Shown here: one piece after another, positions 1-5,827 of the stretch | Layout: each line of letters starts with the position of its first letter | Position numbering within the stretch: position 1 is the stretch's first letter | Position numbers and translations under genes: made by a program | Notes under the pieces: model-generated | Databases searched by the model: none | Seen by the model: the letters and a program-made list of their open reading frames with translations, nothing else | Told to the model about the DNA's origin: nothing | DNA from: an uncultured Achromobacter sp. | GTDB taxonomy: Bacteria; Pseudomonadota; Gammaproteobacteria; Burkholderiales; Burkholderiaceae_B | Reading direction: 5' to 3' | DNA length: 7,596 bases | Assembly: GCA_913775005.1 (NCBI GenBank) | Contig: CAJYKY010000373.1 | Coordinates: 1 to 7,596 of the forward strand

Positions 1-231
1 GTCTATATCAACACCACCAAGAAACTGCATTGGCTGTGCCATCGCGGCCACGATTGGCACGCGCCGTTTGCATCGATCCGCGCCGGGCATTGGTGCGCGC
101 AATGCGCGCACATGGCGCGCATCACGAAGGCGGACTCGATGGCAAGAATGCGGTATCGCGTCGCGCCGTTGCCGCTTGAAGAACTAAGCGCGCCGAGCAA
201 GCCGCGCAGGCAGGCGCTTAGTCGGCCTTAA
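1..231 (+). CDS. Zinc-ribbon-like hypothetical protein, C-terminal end (5' partial)
   Basis: Frame 1 is open from the first base to a TAA at 229-231, giving the last 76 residues of a protein whose start lies outside the window. The visible part contains LHWLCHRGHDWHAP followed by GHWCAQC: a C-x3-H pair (C13, H17 of the fragment) and a C-x2-C pair (C32, C35), with conserved-looking Trp and Gly around them. This spacing is typical of small zinc-ribbon or treble-clef modules of the 'L-x-W-x-C-x-x-G-H-x-W ... G-x-W-C-x-x-C' kind found in many uncharacterised bacterial proteins. After the metal site the chain becomes basic and low in complexity (Arg/Lys/Pro-rich) up to the stop. Zinc binding is inferred from the ligands. 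Substrate, partner and full length cannot be told from here. It converges on the Bug-family gene, 30 bp away. Confidence 0.6.
   Translation, partial: VYINTTKKLHWLCHRGHDWHAPFASIRAGHWCAQCAHMARITKADSMARMRYRVAPLPLEELSAPSKPRRQALSRP
183..222. terminator. Possible bidirectional stem-loop at convergent gene ends
   Basis: A perfect 9-bp inverted repeat (ACTAAGCGC at 183-191, GCGCTTAGT at 214-222) encloses a 22-nt GC-rich loop. It sits over the last codons of the zinc-ribbon gene and about 40 bp beyond the stop of the Bug gene on the other strand. Neither side has a clear T-run (minus-strand flank GTTCTTC), so it is only a weak candidate for a shared intrinsic terminator. Confidence 0.25.
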
Positions 232-276
232 CGACTCTGCCTTGAACGACTCGCCCTTGAATCATTCGGCCTTGAT
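220..276. repeat. Degenerate 15-bp tandem repeat spanning the convergent stops
   Basis: Read on the minus strand, 262-276, 247-261 and 232-246 are consecutive 15-nt units of the form (A/T)TCAAGGsnGArTsr, followed by a shortened fourth copy at about 220-231. The two central units match at 13 of 15 bases. The first unit holds the Bug-gene stop (TGA, 262-264), and the fourth holds the plus-strand gene's TAA. In the Bug frame the units would read IKAE(stop), FKGES, FKAES, so the coding tip appears to have been duplicated past the stop. Confidence 0.6.
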
Positions 277-1233
277 GTTGCCTTCCTTGATGATGCGGGC
301 GTTGTTCGTGAACTCCGCCTGCACCTGCTTGGCAAACGCATCACCCGATGCCGTACCCGGTTGCAGGTACGACTTGGCCAGCAATTCCTGGAACTCGGCG
401 CTGGCCACGGCTTTGGCCAACGCGGCTTGCAGCGGCTGCGACACCGGCGCGGGCAAGTTGGCCGGCGCAAACACACCAAAGTTCGAGTAATACTGCGCTT
501 GCGGCAGCTTCAGTTCAGCCATGGTGGGCACGTCGGGCCACGCGGCCAGCCGTTGCGGCGCCATTACCGCCAGCGGCTTGAGCGCGCCGTTGGCCACGTG
601 CGGCAACACCACATCGCTATTGACCACCAGCAGCTCGATCACACCGCCCAGGCCGTCCGTCAGCGCCTGGCTATTGCCGCGATACGGCACGTGCAGCATC
701 TTGGTGCCGGTCTGCGTGGTGACGGCGGCCATGCCGATATGCGCCACCGTGCCTTGGCCCGGCGTGCCATAGCGCACGCCGTCCGGGTGCGACTTGGCGT
801 ATTCGACAAGACCCGCAAAGTCCTTCACCGCCAACGCCTTGGTCGCCACGATGGCAACCGGCGCCACGGCCACGCTGGCCACCGGCGTCAGGTCTTTCAT
901 CGGGTCGTAGTTGGTCTTGGTCAGATGCGGGAAGATCGTCAGCGGGCTGGTCGAGGCCAGCAGCAGGGTCGTGCCGTCCGGCTGCGCGCGGGCGACAAAG
1001 TCCGTTCCCACAGACGCGCCCGCGCCCGGCTTGTTTTCAACGATGACGGTGACGTTGGCTTCCTTGCGCAACGCATCGCCCAGGCGGCGCGCAATGGCGT
1101 CGGCGCTGCCGCCAGCCGTGTAAGGCACCACCAGCGTCACGGGCTTGGCGGGCCAGCTCTGGGCCATCGCGCCGCTTGCCATGATTGCCAGGGCCGCCCC
1201 CGCGGCCTTGATCAGCAATGTCTTCTTTTTCAT
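262..1233 (-). CDS. Bug/TctC-family tripartite tricarboxylate transporter substrate-binding protein
   Basis: This is a 323-residue periplasmic binding protein. The N-terminus is a Sec signal peptide: MKKK, a hydrophobic stretch to about residue 20, and an AMA|QS cleavage site after residue 24. The mature protein starts with the family signature PVTLVVPYTAGGSADAIAR (31-49). It is followed by ENKPGAGASVGTDFVA (66-81), DPMKDLTPVASV (110-121), YGTPGQGTVAHIG (155-167), HVPYRGNSQALTDGLGG (181-197) and WPDVPTMAE (232-240), all characteristic of the Bug fold. Length is normal for the family. Bug proteins capture small carboxylates or related metabolites and may deliver them to TctAB-type permeases; no permease gene is in the window, so this is an orphan receptor and its ligand is unknown. 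The start ATG (1231-1233) is preceded on its strand by AGGA with 4-nt spacing. It lies 75 bp downstream of the M20 amidohydrolase gene on the same strand and is probably co-transcribed, suggesting the ligand may be a substrate or product of that hydrolase. Confidence 0.93.
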   Translation of the reverse strand: MKKKTLLIKAAGAALAIMASGAMAQSWPAKPVTLVVPYTAGGSADAIARRLGDALRKEANVTVIVENKPGAGASVGTDFVARAQPDGTTLLLASTSPLTIFPHLTKTNYDPMKDLTPVASVAVAPVAIVATKALAVKDFAGLVEYAKSHPDGVRYGTPGQGTVAHIGMAAVTTQTGTKMLHVPYRGNSQALTDGLGGVIELLVVNSDVVLPHVANGALKPLAVMAPQRLAAWPDVPTMAELKLPQAQYYSNFGVFAPANLPAPVSQPLQAALAKAVASAEFQELLAKSYLQPGTASGDAFAKQVQAEFTNNARIIKEGNIKAE

Positions 1234-1308
1234 ATCGTCCTAGTGATGTTGCGTAGCACTGCGTTGTGTAAAGCGTGAAACGTGAAACACATCAGGCAAG
1301 CGCGGCGT

Positions 1309-2487
1309 TCAGGCCGCCAGATAGCGTTGCGCCAGGCGTACCCAGTACGACGCGCCCACCGGAATCAAAGCATCATTGAAGTCATAGCTGGCGTTGTGCA
1401 GCATGCAGGGGCCCAGGCCATGGCCCGACAGGCGATGCTCGCCGTCGCCATTGCCCAGGAACACATAGCAGCCGGGCTTTTCCTGAAGCAGGAAGGCAAA
1501 GTCTTCGGACGCCATGGCCGGTTCGATCGTCAACGCGCGATCATCGCCCACCACGTCGCGCATGACCTGCATGCAGAACTCGGTTTCGGCCACGGTGTTG
1601 ACCAGCGCCGGATAGCGGCGTTCGAAATACACATCGGCTTCGCAACCGTGCGCGGCGGCGATGTTGCCGGCAATCTCGTTCATGCGGCGTTCGATCAGGT
1701 CGACCACATCGGTGCTGTAGGCACGCACCGACCCGCCCAGCCAGGCGGTATTCGGAATCACGTTGATGACGCTGCCGCCCGCCTGCACCTGCGTGATCGA
1801 CAGCACGGCGGCGTCCAGCGGCCGCTTGCTGCGCGTCAGAATGGTTTGCAGCGATTGGCCGATGGCGAATAGCGCGGGCACGGGGTCGGCGCAGTCTTGC
1901 GGGGCGGCGGCGTGGCCGCCCTTGCCCTTGACGGTGATCTTGAAACCATTGGCCGCCGCCATCATCGGGCCGGCGCACACGCCAATGGAACCGGCGGCAA
2001 GGCCCGGCCAGTTGTGCAGGCCGAACACGGCCTCGCACGGAAAGCGCGTGAACAAGCCGTCTTGAATCATGGCGCGGCCGCCCGCGCCGCCTTCTTCGGC
2101 AGGCTGGAAGCACAGGTAGACGGTGCCATCGAAGCCGCCCGCCGTCTGCAAATGCTGGGCCGCCGCCAGCAGCATGGCGGTGTGGCCGTCGTGGCCGCAG
2201 CCGTGCATCTTGCCGTCGTGGCGCGAGCGGTGCTCGAACTGGTTTTCTTCCTGCATGGGCAGGGCGTCCATATCGGCACGCAGCATGATGGCGCGGCCCG
2301 ACGTGCCACGCTTGATCACGCCCACCACACCGGTCTTGGCGATGCCGGTGTGCGTTTCGATGCCCCAGCCGCGCAGCGTGTCCGCCACCAGCTTGGCCGT
2401 GCGGTGCTCTTCGTAGCAAAGCTCGGGGTGCATATGAATGTCGCGGCGCAGCGCAACAATGTTGTCCAAATTGGCTAGTTCGAGCAC
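1309..2487 (-). CDS. M20D-family metal-dependent amidohydrolase (hippurate hydrolase-like)
   Basis: This 392-residue cytosolic hydrolase (no signal peptide visible) belongs to the M20D/amidohydrolase family, which cleaves N-acyl amino acids or related amides using two metal ions. Visible hallmarks are RRDIHMHPELCYEEHRTA (14-31), LRADMDALPMQE (69-80), the metal motif HGCGHDGH (95-102, with C97 and H99 as ligands), QPAEEGGAGG (128-137, E131 as general base and E132 as ligand), GLHNWP (156-161, H158), the lid-domain GKGGHAAAP (188-196), VIPNTAWLGGSVRA (243-256), ASEDFAF (326-332) and LHNASYDFND (363-372, H364). All expected catalytic and ligand residues are present. The start is GTG at 2485-2487, supported by a well-spaced Shine-Dalgarno. 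Relatives include hippuricase, IAA-amino acid hydrolases and N-acetyl-diaminopimelate deacetylase, and the substrate cannot be assigned from sequence alone. It precedes the Bug-family gene on the same strand and is divergent from ivd. Confidence 0.93.
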   Translation of the reverse strand: MLELANLDNIVALRRDIHMHPELCYEEHRTAKLVADTLRGWGIETHTGIAKTGVVGVIKRGTSGRAIMLRADMDALPMQEENQFEHRSRHDGKMHGCGHDGHTAMLLAAAQHLQTAGGFDGTVYLCFQPAEEGGAGGRAMIQDGLFTRFPCEAVFGLHNWPGLAAGSIGVCAGPMMAAANGFKITVKGKGGHAAAPQDCADPVPALFAIGQSLQTILTRSKRPLDAAVLSITQVQAGGSVINVIPNTAWLGGSVRAYSTDVVDLIERRMNEIAGNIAAAHGCEADVYFERRYPALVNTVAETEFCMQVMRDVVGDDRALTIEPAMASEDFAFLLQEKPGCYVFLGNGDGEHRLSGHGLGPCMLHNASYDFNDALIPVGASYWVRLAQRYLAA

Positions 2488-2493
2488 GGCAAA

Positions 2494-2497
2494 CTCC
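2494..2497 (-). promoter_or_regulatory. Ribosome binding site for the M20 amidohydrolase (supports GTG start)
   Basis: On the minus strand the sequence reads GGAG, then six bases (TTTGCC), then GTG at 2487-2485. The spacing is good. The translated N-terminus leads straight into the conserved RRDIHMHPE region, and no ATG lies suitably close, so GTG is the likely start. Confidence 0.6.
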
Positions 2498-2592
2498 GGG
2501 GCGGTGAGGCTGAATTCAGGGACGGATTTGAATCTTACTCATCGTTACGCCGCCCCATGAATGCATTTCCCTAGGGATAACCCGACTCCAAT

Positions 2593-2612
2593 TTACGTTT
2601 ACGTAAACGTAA
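2593..2612. promoter_or_regulatory. Perfect 20-bp palindromic operator candidate (LiuR-like?)
   Basis: TTACGTTTACGTAAACGTAA is an exact palindrome centred between 2602 and 2603, with ACGT repeated three times at 6-bp steps. It lies in the 247-bp divergent region (2488-2734), 105 bp from the M20 start and 122 bp from the ivd start, in a locally AT-rich patch. An extended TAATAT (2610-2615) could be a -10 element reading towards ivd. A CCGACT at 2582-2587 is a poor -35 with a long 22-bp gap, the sort of stretched spacing MerR-family activators work on. Leucine-degradation operons in proteobacteria are known to be controlled by LiuR (MerR family) or LiuQ (TetR family). Assigning this site to LiuR is inference from context and general resemblance. 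Apart from this site, the leader hairpin and the short reading frame at 2654, I see nothing else in the intergenic region. Confidence 0.6.
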
Positions 2613-2623
2613 TATTTGCGGTG

Positions 2624-2659
2624 CATCATTGCGCGGCAAAGCCAGATCGGCGCATGATG
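2624..2659 (+). other. Leader stem-loop upstream of ivd
   Basis: CATCAT (2624-2629) pairs with ATGATG (2654-2659), and GCGC (2631-2634) pairs with GCGC (2650-2653). This gives a 10-bp stem with one bulged T (2630) and a 15-nt loop. It sits between the palindromic operator and the ivd start, so it would lie in the 5' leader if transcription begins near the palindrome. The right arm contains the two ATGs of a short upstream reading frame. Function is unknown and it may be chance. Confidence 0.25.
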
Positions 2660-2710
2660 AGCCACGCGATGACAGCCCGGCGCAGAGACAAGGCGCCCAT
2701 GAAAATGTAA
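2654..2710 (+). other. Possible 18-codon upstream reading frame in the ivd leader
   Basis: An ATG at 2654 opens a frame encoding MMSHAMTARRRDKAPMKM, ending at TAA 2708-2710, 24 bp before the ivd ATG. It contains five Met and no Leu, Ile or Val codons, so it does not look like a branched-chain amino acid attenuator peptide. No good Shine-Dalgarno precedes it. It is listed because its stop is close to the ivd ribosome binding site and it overlaps the leader stem; it is probably not a real gene. Confidence 0.15.
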
Positions 2711-2724
2711 GTACCCACTATCAC

Positions 2725-2729
2725 GGAGA
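2725..2729 (+). promoter_or_regulatory. Ribosome binding site for ivd
   Basis: GGAGA at 2725-2729 lies five bases before the ATG at 2735, a strong Shine-Dalgarno that fixes the ivd start. Confidence 0.7.
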
Positions 2730-2734
2730 CATCG

Positions 2735-3913
2735 ATGAATCTTCCCGGCCTGAACTTCGACCTGGGCGAAGACCTGGACATGCTGCGCGACGCCGTGCGT
2801 AATTTTGCGCAGGCCGAGATCGCGCCGCGCGCCGCGGAAGTGGATCGCAGCGACCAGTTCCCCATGGATCTCTGGCGCAAATTCGGTGAACTCGGCGTGC
2901 TGGGCATGACGGCCGGCGAAGAATACGGCGGCGCCAATATGGGCTACCTGGCCCACATGGTGGTGATGGAAGAAATCTCGCGCGCCAGCGCCTCGGTGGG
3001 CCTGTCCTACGGCGCGCATTCGAATCTGTGCGTGAACCAGATCAACCGTAACGGCACCGCCGCGCAAAAAGCCAAGTACCTGCCCAAGCTGATCTCGGGC
3101 GAACACGTGGGCGCGTTGGCGATGAGCGAACCGGGCGCCGGGTCGGACGTGGTCAGCATGAAGCTGCGCGCCGACAAGAAGGGCGACCGCTACGTGCTGA
3201 ACGGCACCAAGATGTGGATCACCAACGGCCCCGACGCAGACACGCTTGTCGTCTACGCCAAGACCGACCCCGAAGCGCACCAGCGCGGCATCACCGCCTT
3301 CCTGGTGGAAAAGGGCTTCAAGGGTTTCTCGGTGGCGCAAAAGCTGGACAAGCTGGGCATGCGCGGCAGCCACACCGGTGAACTTGTTTTCCAGGACTGC
3401 GAAATCCCCGAAGAGAACGTGCTGGGCCAGGTCAACGGCGGCGTGAAGGTGCTGATGAGCGGGCTGGACTACGAACGCGCCGTGCTGTCCGGCGGCCCGC
3501 TGGGCATCATGCAGGCGGTAATGGACGTGGTGGTGCCGTACATCCACGACCGCAAGCAGTTCGGCCAGGCCATTGGCGAATTCCAGCTGATCCAGGGCAA
3601 GGTCGCTGACCTGTACACCACACTGCAAGCCAGCCGCGCGTTCTGCTACCAGGTGGGCAAGAACCTGGACAAGCTGGGCGCCGAACACGTGCGCCAGGTG
3701 CGCAAGGACTGCGCCGCGCTGATCCTGTACACGGCCGAGAAAGCCACCTGGATGGCGGGCGAGGGCGTGCAGATCCTGGGCGGCAATGGCTACATCAATG
3801 AATACCCGGTGGGGCGCCTGTGGCGCGACGCCAAGCTGTATGAAATTGGCGCGGGCACCAGCGAGATCCGCCGCATGCTGATCGGCCGCGAACTCTTTAA
3901 CGAAACCGCCTGA
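2735..3913 (+). CDS. ivd: Isovaleryl-CoA dehydrogenase
   Basis: This is a 392-residue FAD-dependent acyl-CoA dehydrogenase, the normal length for the family. It oxidises isovaleryl-CoA to 3-methylcrotonyl-CoA in leucine degradation, passing electrons to electron-transfer flavoprotein. The chain shows the N-terminal helical domain, the FAD/substrate signature ALAMSEPGAGSDVVSM (128-143), WITNGPDAD, the helix G segment SGLDYERAVLSGGPLGIM and the C-terminal YEIGAGTSEIRRMLIGREL. Glu247 in DYERAVLSGG is where isovaleryl-CoA dehydrogenases carry the catalytic base. The loop that holds the base in medium-chain enzymes (YEG-T) instead reads EIGAGTSEI here. That placement separates Ivd from most other acyl-CoA dehydrogenases and makes the call specific. 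It is also known as liuA. It is the first gene of the plus-strand operon, divergent from the M20 gene, and ends 22 bp before aceK. Confidence 0.95.
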   Translation: MNLPGLNFDLGEDLDMLRDAVRNFAQAEIAPRAAEVDRSDQFPMDLWRKFGELGVLGMTAGEEYGGANMGYLAHMVVMEEISRASASVGLSYGAHSNLCVNQINRNGTAAQKAKYLPKLISGEHVGALAMSEPGAGSDVVSMKLRADKKGDRYVLNGTKMWITNGPDADTLVVYAKTDPEAHQRGITAFLVEKGFKGFSVAQKLDKLGMRGSHTGELVFQDCEIPEENVLGQVNGGVKVLMSGLDYERAVLSGGPLGIMQAVMDVVVPYIHDRKQFGQAIGEFQLIQGKVADLYTTLQASRAFCYQVGKNLDKLGAEHVRQVRKDCAALILYTAEKATWMAGEGVQILGGNGYINEYPVGRLWRDAKLYEIGAGTSEIRRMLIGRELFNETA

Positions 3914-3935
3914 CCCTCCCGCCGAGCACTGCGCC

Positions 3936-5825
3936 ATGATCCGCATGTCCGACGTCCAGCACATCGAGCAGGCCCCCGCTCCGGGCCCGTCGCCGCTGGA
4001 CGTCGCGCAGCTGATCCTGGCGGGCTTTGACCGGCATTACGCGCTGTTTCGCTACAGCGCGCAGCGCGCCAAGGCCCTGTTCGAATCGGGCGACTGGCAC
4101 GGCATTCAGCATCTGTCGCGCGAACGCATCGAGTACTACGACATGCGGGTGCGCGAATGCGCCGCCCAACTGGAAACCGTGTTGCGCGGCCGGCCGGAAG
4201 GGGCGCTGGGCAGCAATGGCGCCGAAGCCCCCGCGCTGACCGACGCACAAACCGCTTACTGGCAACAGATCAAACAGGAATTCGTGGGCCTGCTCGGCGC
4301 GCACCGCCAGCCGGAATGCGCCGAGACCTTCTTCAATTCCGTGTCGTGCCGGCTGCTGCATCGTGACTATTTCCATAACGACTTTCTGTTCGTGCGACCC
4401 GCCGTTGCCACGGATTATCTGGACAGCAGCCTGCCGTCGTACCGCGTGTACTACCCGGCCACCGACGGCCTGGAAAAATGCCTGGTGCGCATGGTGGCCG
4501 ACTTCGGCCTGGCGCTGCCCTTCGAAGACCTGCCGCGCGACACCCGCATGCTGGCGCGCGCCGCCGTCTCGCAGCTGCGCGCCTTGCTGCCTCGCCATGT
4601 GGGCCGGCGCATCGCCAGCGACTGCCAGATCCACGCGCTGGGCTCGCTGTTCTTTCGCAACAAGGGCGCCTACATCGTTGGCCGCCTGATCAACCAGACC
4701 ACCGTCTACCCGTTTGCCGTGGCGCTCACGCGCAATCCGGCGGGGCAGGTGACGCTGGACGCGCTGCTGCTGGGCGCGGATGACCTGAGCACGCTGTTCA
4801 GCTTCACGCGCGCGTATTTCCTGGTGGACATGGAAACGCCCGCCGCCGTGGTCAACTTCCTGGCCAGCCTGTTGCCGCGCAAGCCCAAGGCCGAGCTCTA
4901 CACCATGATCGGCCTGCAAAAGCAGGGCAAGACGCTGTTCTACCGCGACTTCCTGCACCACCTGGCCCATTCGCGCGACGCCTTCGACATCGCGCCCGGT
5001 ATCAAGGGCATGGTGATGTGCGTGTTCACGCTGCCGTCCTACCCCTATGTGTTCAAGCTGATCAAAGACCGCATCGATAAAGACGGCATGGATCACGCCA
5101 CGGTGCGCCGCAAGTACCAGATGGTGAAGCTGCACGACCGCGTGGGCCGCATGGCCGATACCTGGGAGTATTCACAGGTGGCATTGCCGCGCGACCGTTT
5201 CGCGCCCGCCTTGCTGGACGAACTGCGCCGCCTGGTGCCCAGCCTGATCGAAGAAACGGGCGACACCGTCGTCATCCGCCACGTCTACATCGAACGGCGG
5301 ATGACGCCGCTGAACATCTATCTGCGCCAGGCGTCCGACGCGCTGCTGGAGCCGGCCGTGCGCGAATATGGCGACGCCATCCGCCAACTGGCCGCCGCCA
5401 ATATCTTCCCGGGCGACATGCTCTACAAGAACTTCGGCGTGACGCGGCTGGGCCGGGTCGTCTTTTACGACTACGACGAAATCCAGCGCATGACCGAGAT
5501 GAATTTCCGGCGCATCCCGCCGGCCCCCAACGAAGAAGCGGAAATGGCGTCCGAACCCTGGTATGCCATCGGACCGAACGACGTTTTCCCCGAAGAATTC
5601 GGCCGCTTCCTGCTGGGCGACGCGCGCGTGCGCGGCGCCTTCATGCGTCACCATGCCGACTTGCTGGATCCGGACTGGTGGCAGGCCTGCCGCAGCCACG
5701 TGGCGCAAGGCCGGATTGAAGAATTTTTCCCTTACGATACGGACAGACGGCTGCGACCGGCGCGCCCTTCAGCTCACCGCGCAGACCCGACACCCAGACG
5801 CTGTCCCGACCCTCACAGGAGCTAG
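3936..5825 (+). CDS. aceK: Isocitrate dehydrogenase kinase/phosphatase
   Basis: This 629-residue bifunctional cytosolic enzyme phosphorylates and dephosphorylates isocitrate dehydrogenase, diverting isocitrate into or away from the glyoxylate shunt. Matches to the E. coli enzyme as I recall it include AQLILAGFDRHYALF near the N-terminus, FFNSVSCRLL, and LYTMIGLQKQGKTLFYRD. The ATP site is APGIKGM (353-359) with Lys374 in VFKLIKD. HDRVGRMAD ends in Asp408, the counterpart of E. coli Asp371. FPGDMLYKNFGVTR (D494, N499) and VFYDYDE (D512) complete the atypical kinase core, so all key residues are present. It is longer than the 578-residue E. coli protein, with about 15 extra N-terminal residues, internal insertions and a different Arg/Pro-rich tail after EEFFPYD. 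The start is uncertain: ATG 3936 has only a weak upstream GAG, and ATG 3945 (MSDVQ) is possible. It lies between ivd and the thiolase rather than with aceA/aceB, and its stop is 2 bp before the thiolase ATG, implying translational coupling. Confidence 0.96.
   Translation: MIRMSDVQHIEQAPAPGPSPLDVAQLILAGFDRHYALFRYSAQRAKALFESGDWHGIQHLSRERIEYYDMRVRECAAQLETVLRGRPEGALGSNGAEAPALTDAQTAYWQQIKQEFVGLLGAHRQPECAETFFNSVSCRLLHRDYFHNDFLFVRPAVATDYLDSSLPSYRVYYPATDGLEKCLVRMVADFGLALPFEDLPRDTRMLARAAVSQLRALLPRHVGRRIASDCQIHALGSLFFRNKGAYIVGRLINQTTVYPFAVALTRNPAGQVTLDALLLGADDLSTLFSFTRAYFLVDMETPAAVVNFLASLLPRKPKAELYTMIGLQKQGKTLFYRDFLHHLAHSRDAFDIAPGIKGMVMCVFTLPSYPYVFKLIKDRIDKDGMDHATVRRKYQMVKLHDRVGRMADTWEYSQVALPRDRFAPALLDELRRLVPSLIEETGDTVVIRHVYIERRMTPLNIYLRQASDALLEPAVREYGDAIRQLAAANIFPGDMLYKNFGVTRLGRVVFYDYDEIQRMTEMNFRRIPPAPNEEAEMASEPWYAIGPNDVFPEEFGRFLLGDARVRGAFMRHHADLLDPDWWQACRSHVAQGRIEEFFPYDTDRRLRPARPSAHRADPTPRRCPDPHRS
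5817..5821 (+). promoter_or_regulatory. Ribosome binding site for the thiolase, inside the end of aceK
   Basis: AGGAG at 5817-5821 lies six bases before the thiolase ATG at 5828 and overlaps the last codons of aceK. The overlap supports coupled translation and fixes the thiolase start. Confidence 0.7.
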
Positions 5826-5827
5826 TC

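Noticed and set aside
361..1278. 305-residue plus-strand open frame opposite the Bug gene
   Set aside because: The Arg/His/Gly-rich translation has no recognisable features. The minus strand encodes a complete Bug protein with signal peptide and family motifs.
1271..1286. Direct repeat GTGAAAC GTGAAAC between the M20 and Bug genes
   Set aside because: There are just two 7-bp copies with no associated structure, too little to support a regulatory or repeat-array call.
2568..2577. Short palindrome TCCCTAGGGA as a second operator
   Set aside because: It is only 10 bp with no spaced partner or promoter alignment; such short palindromes occur by chance.
2516..3964. 482-residue minus-strand open frame opposite ivd
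   Set aside because: It shadows the ivd codons, is rich in His/Ala/Gln with no known motif, and runs through the palindromic intergenic region. The plus strand encodes an intact Ivd.
3897..5135. 412-residue minus-strand open frame opposite aceK
   Set aside because: It is antisense to conserved AceK coding sequence and has biased composition; no ribosome site or domain supports it.
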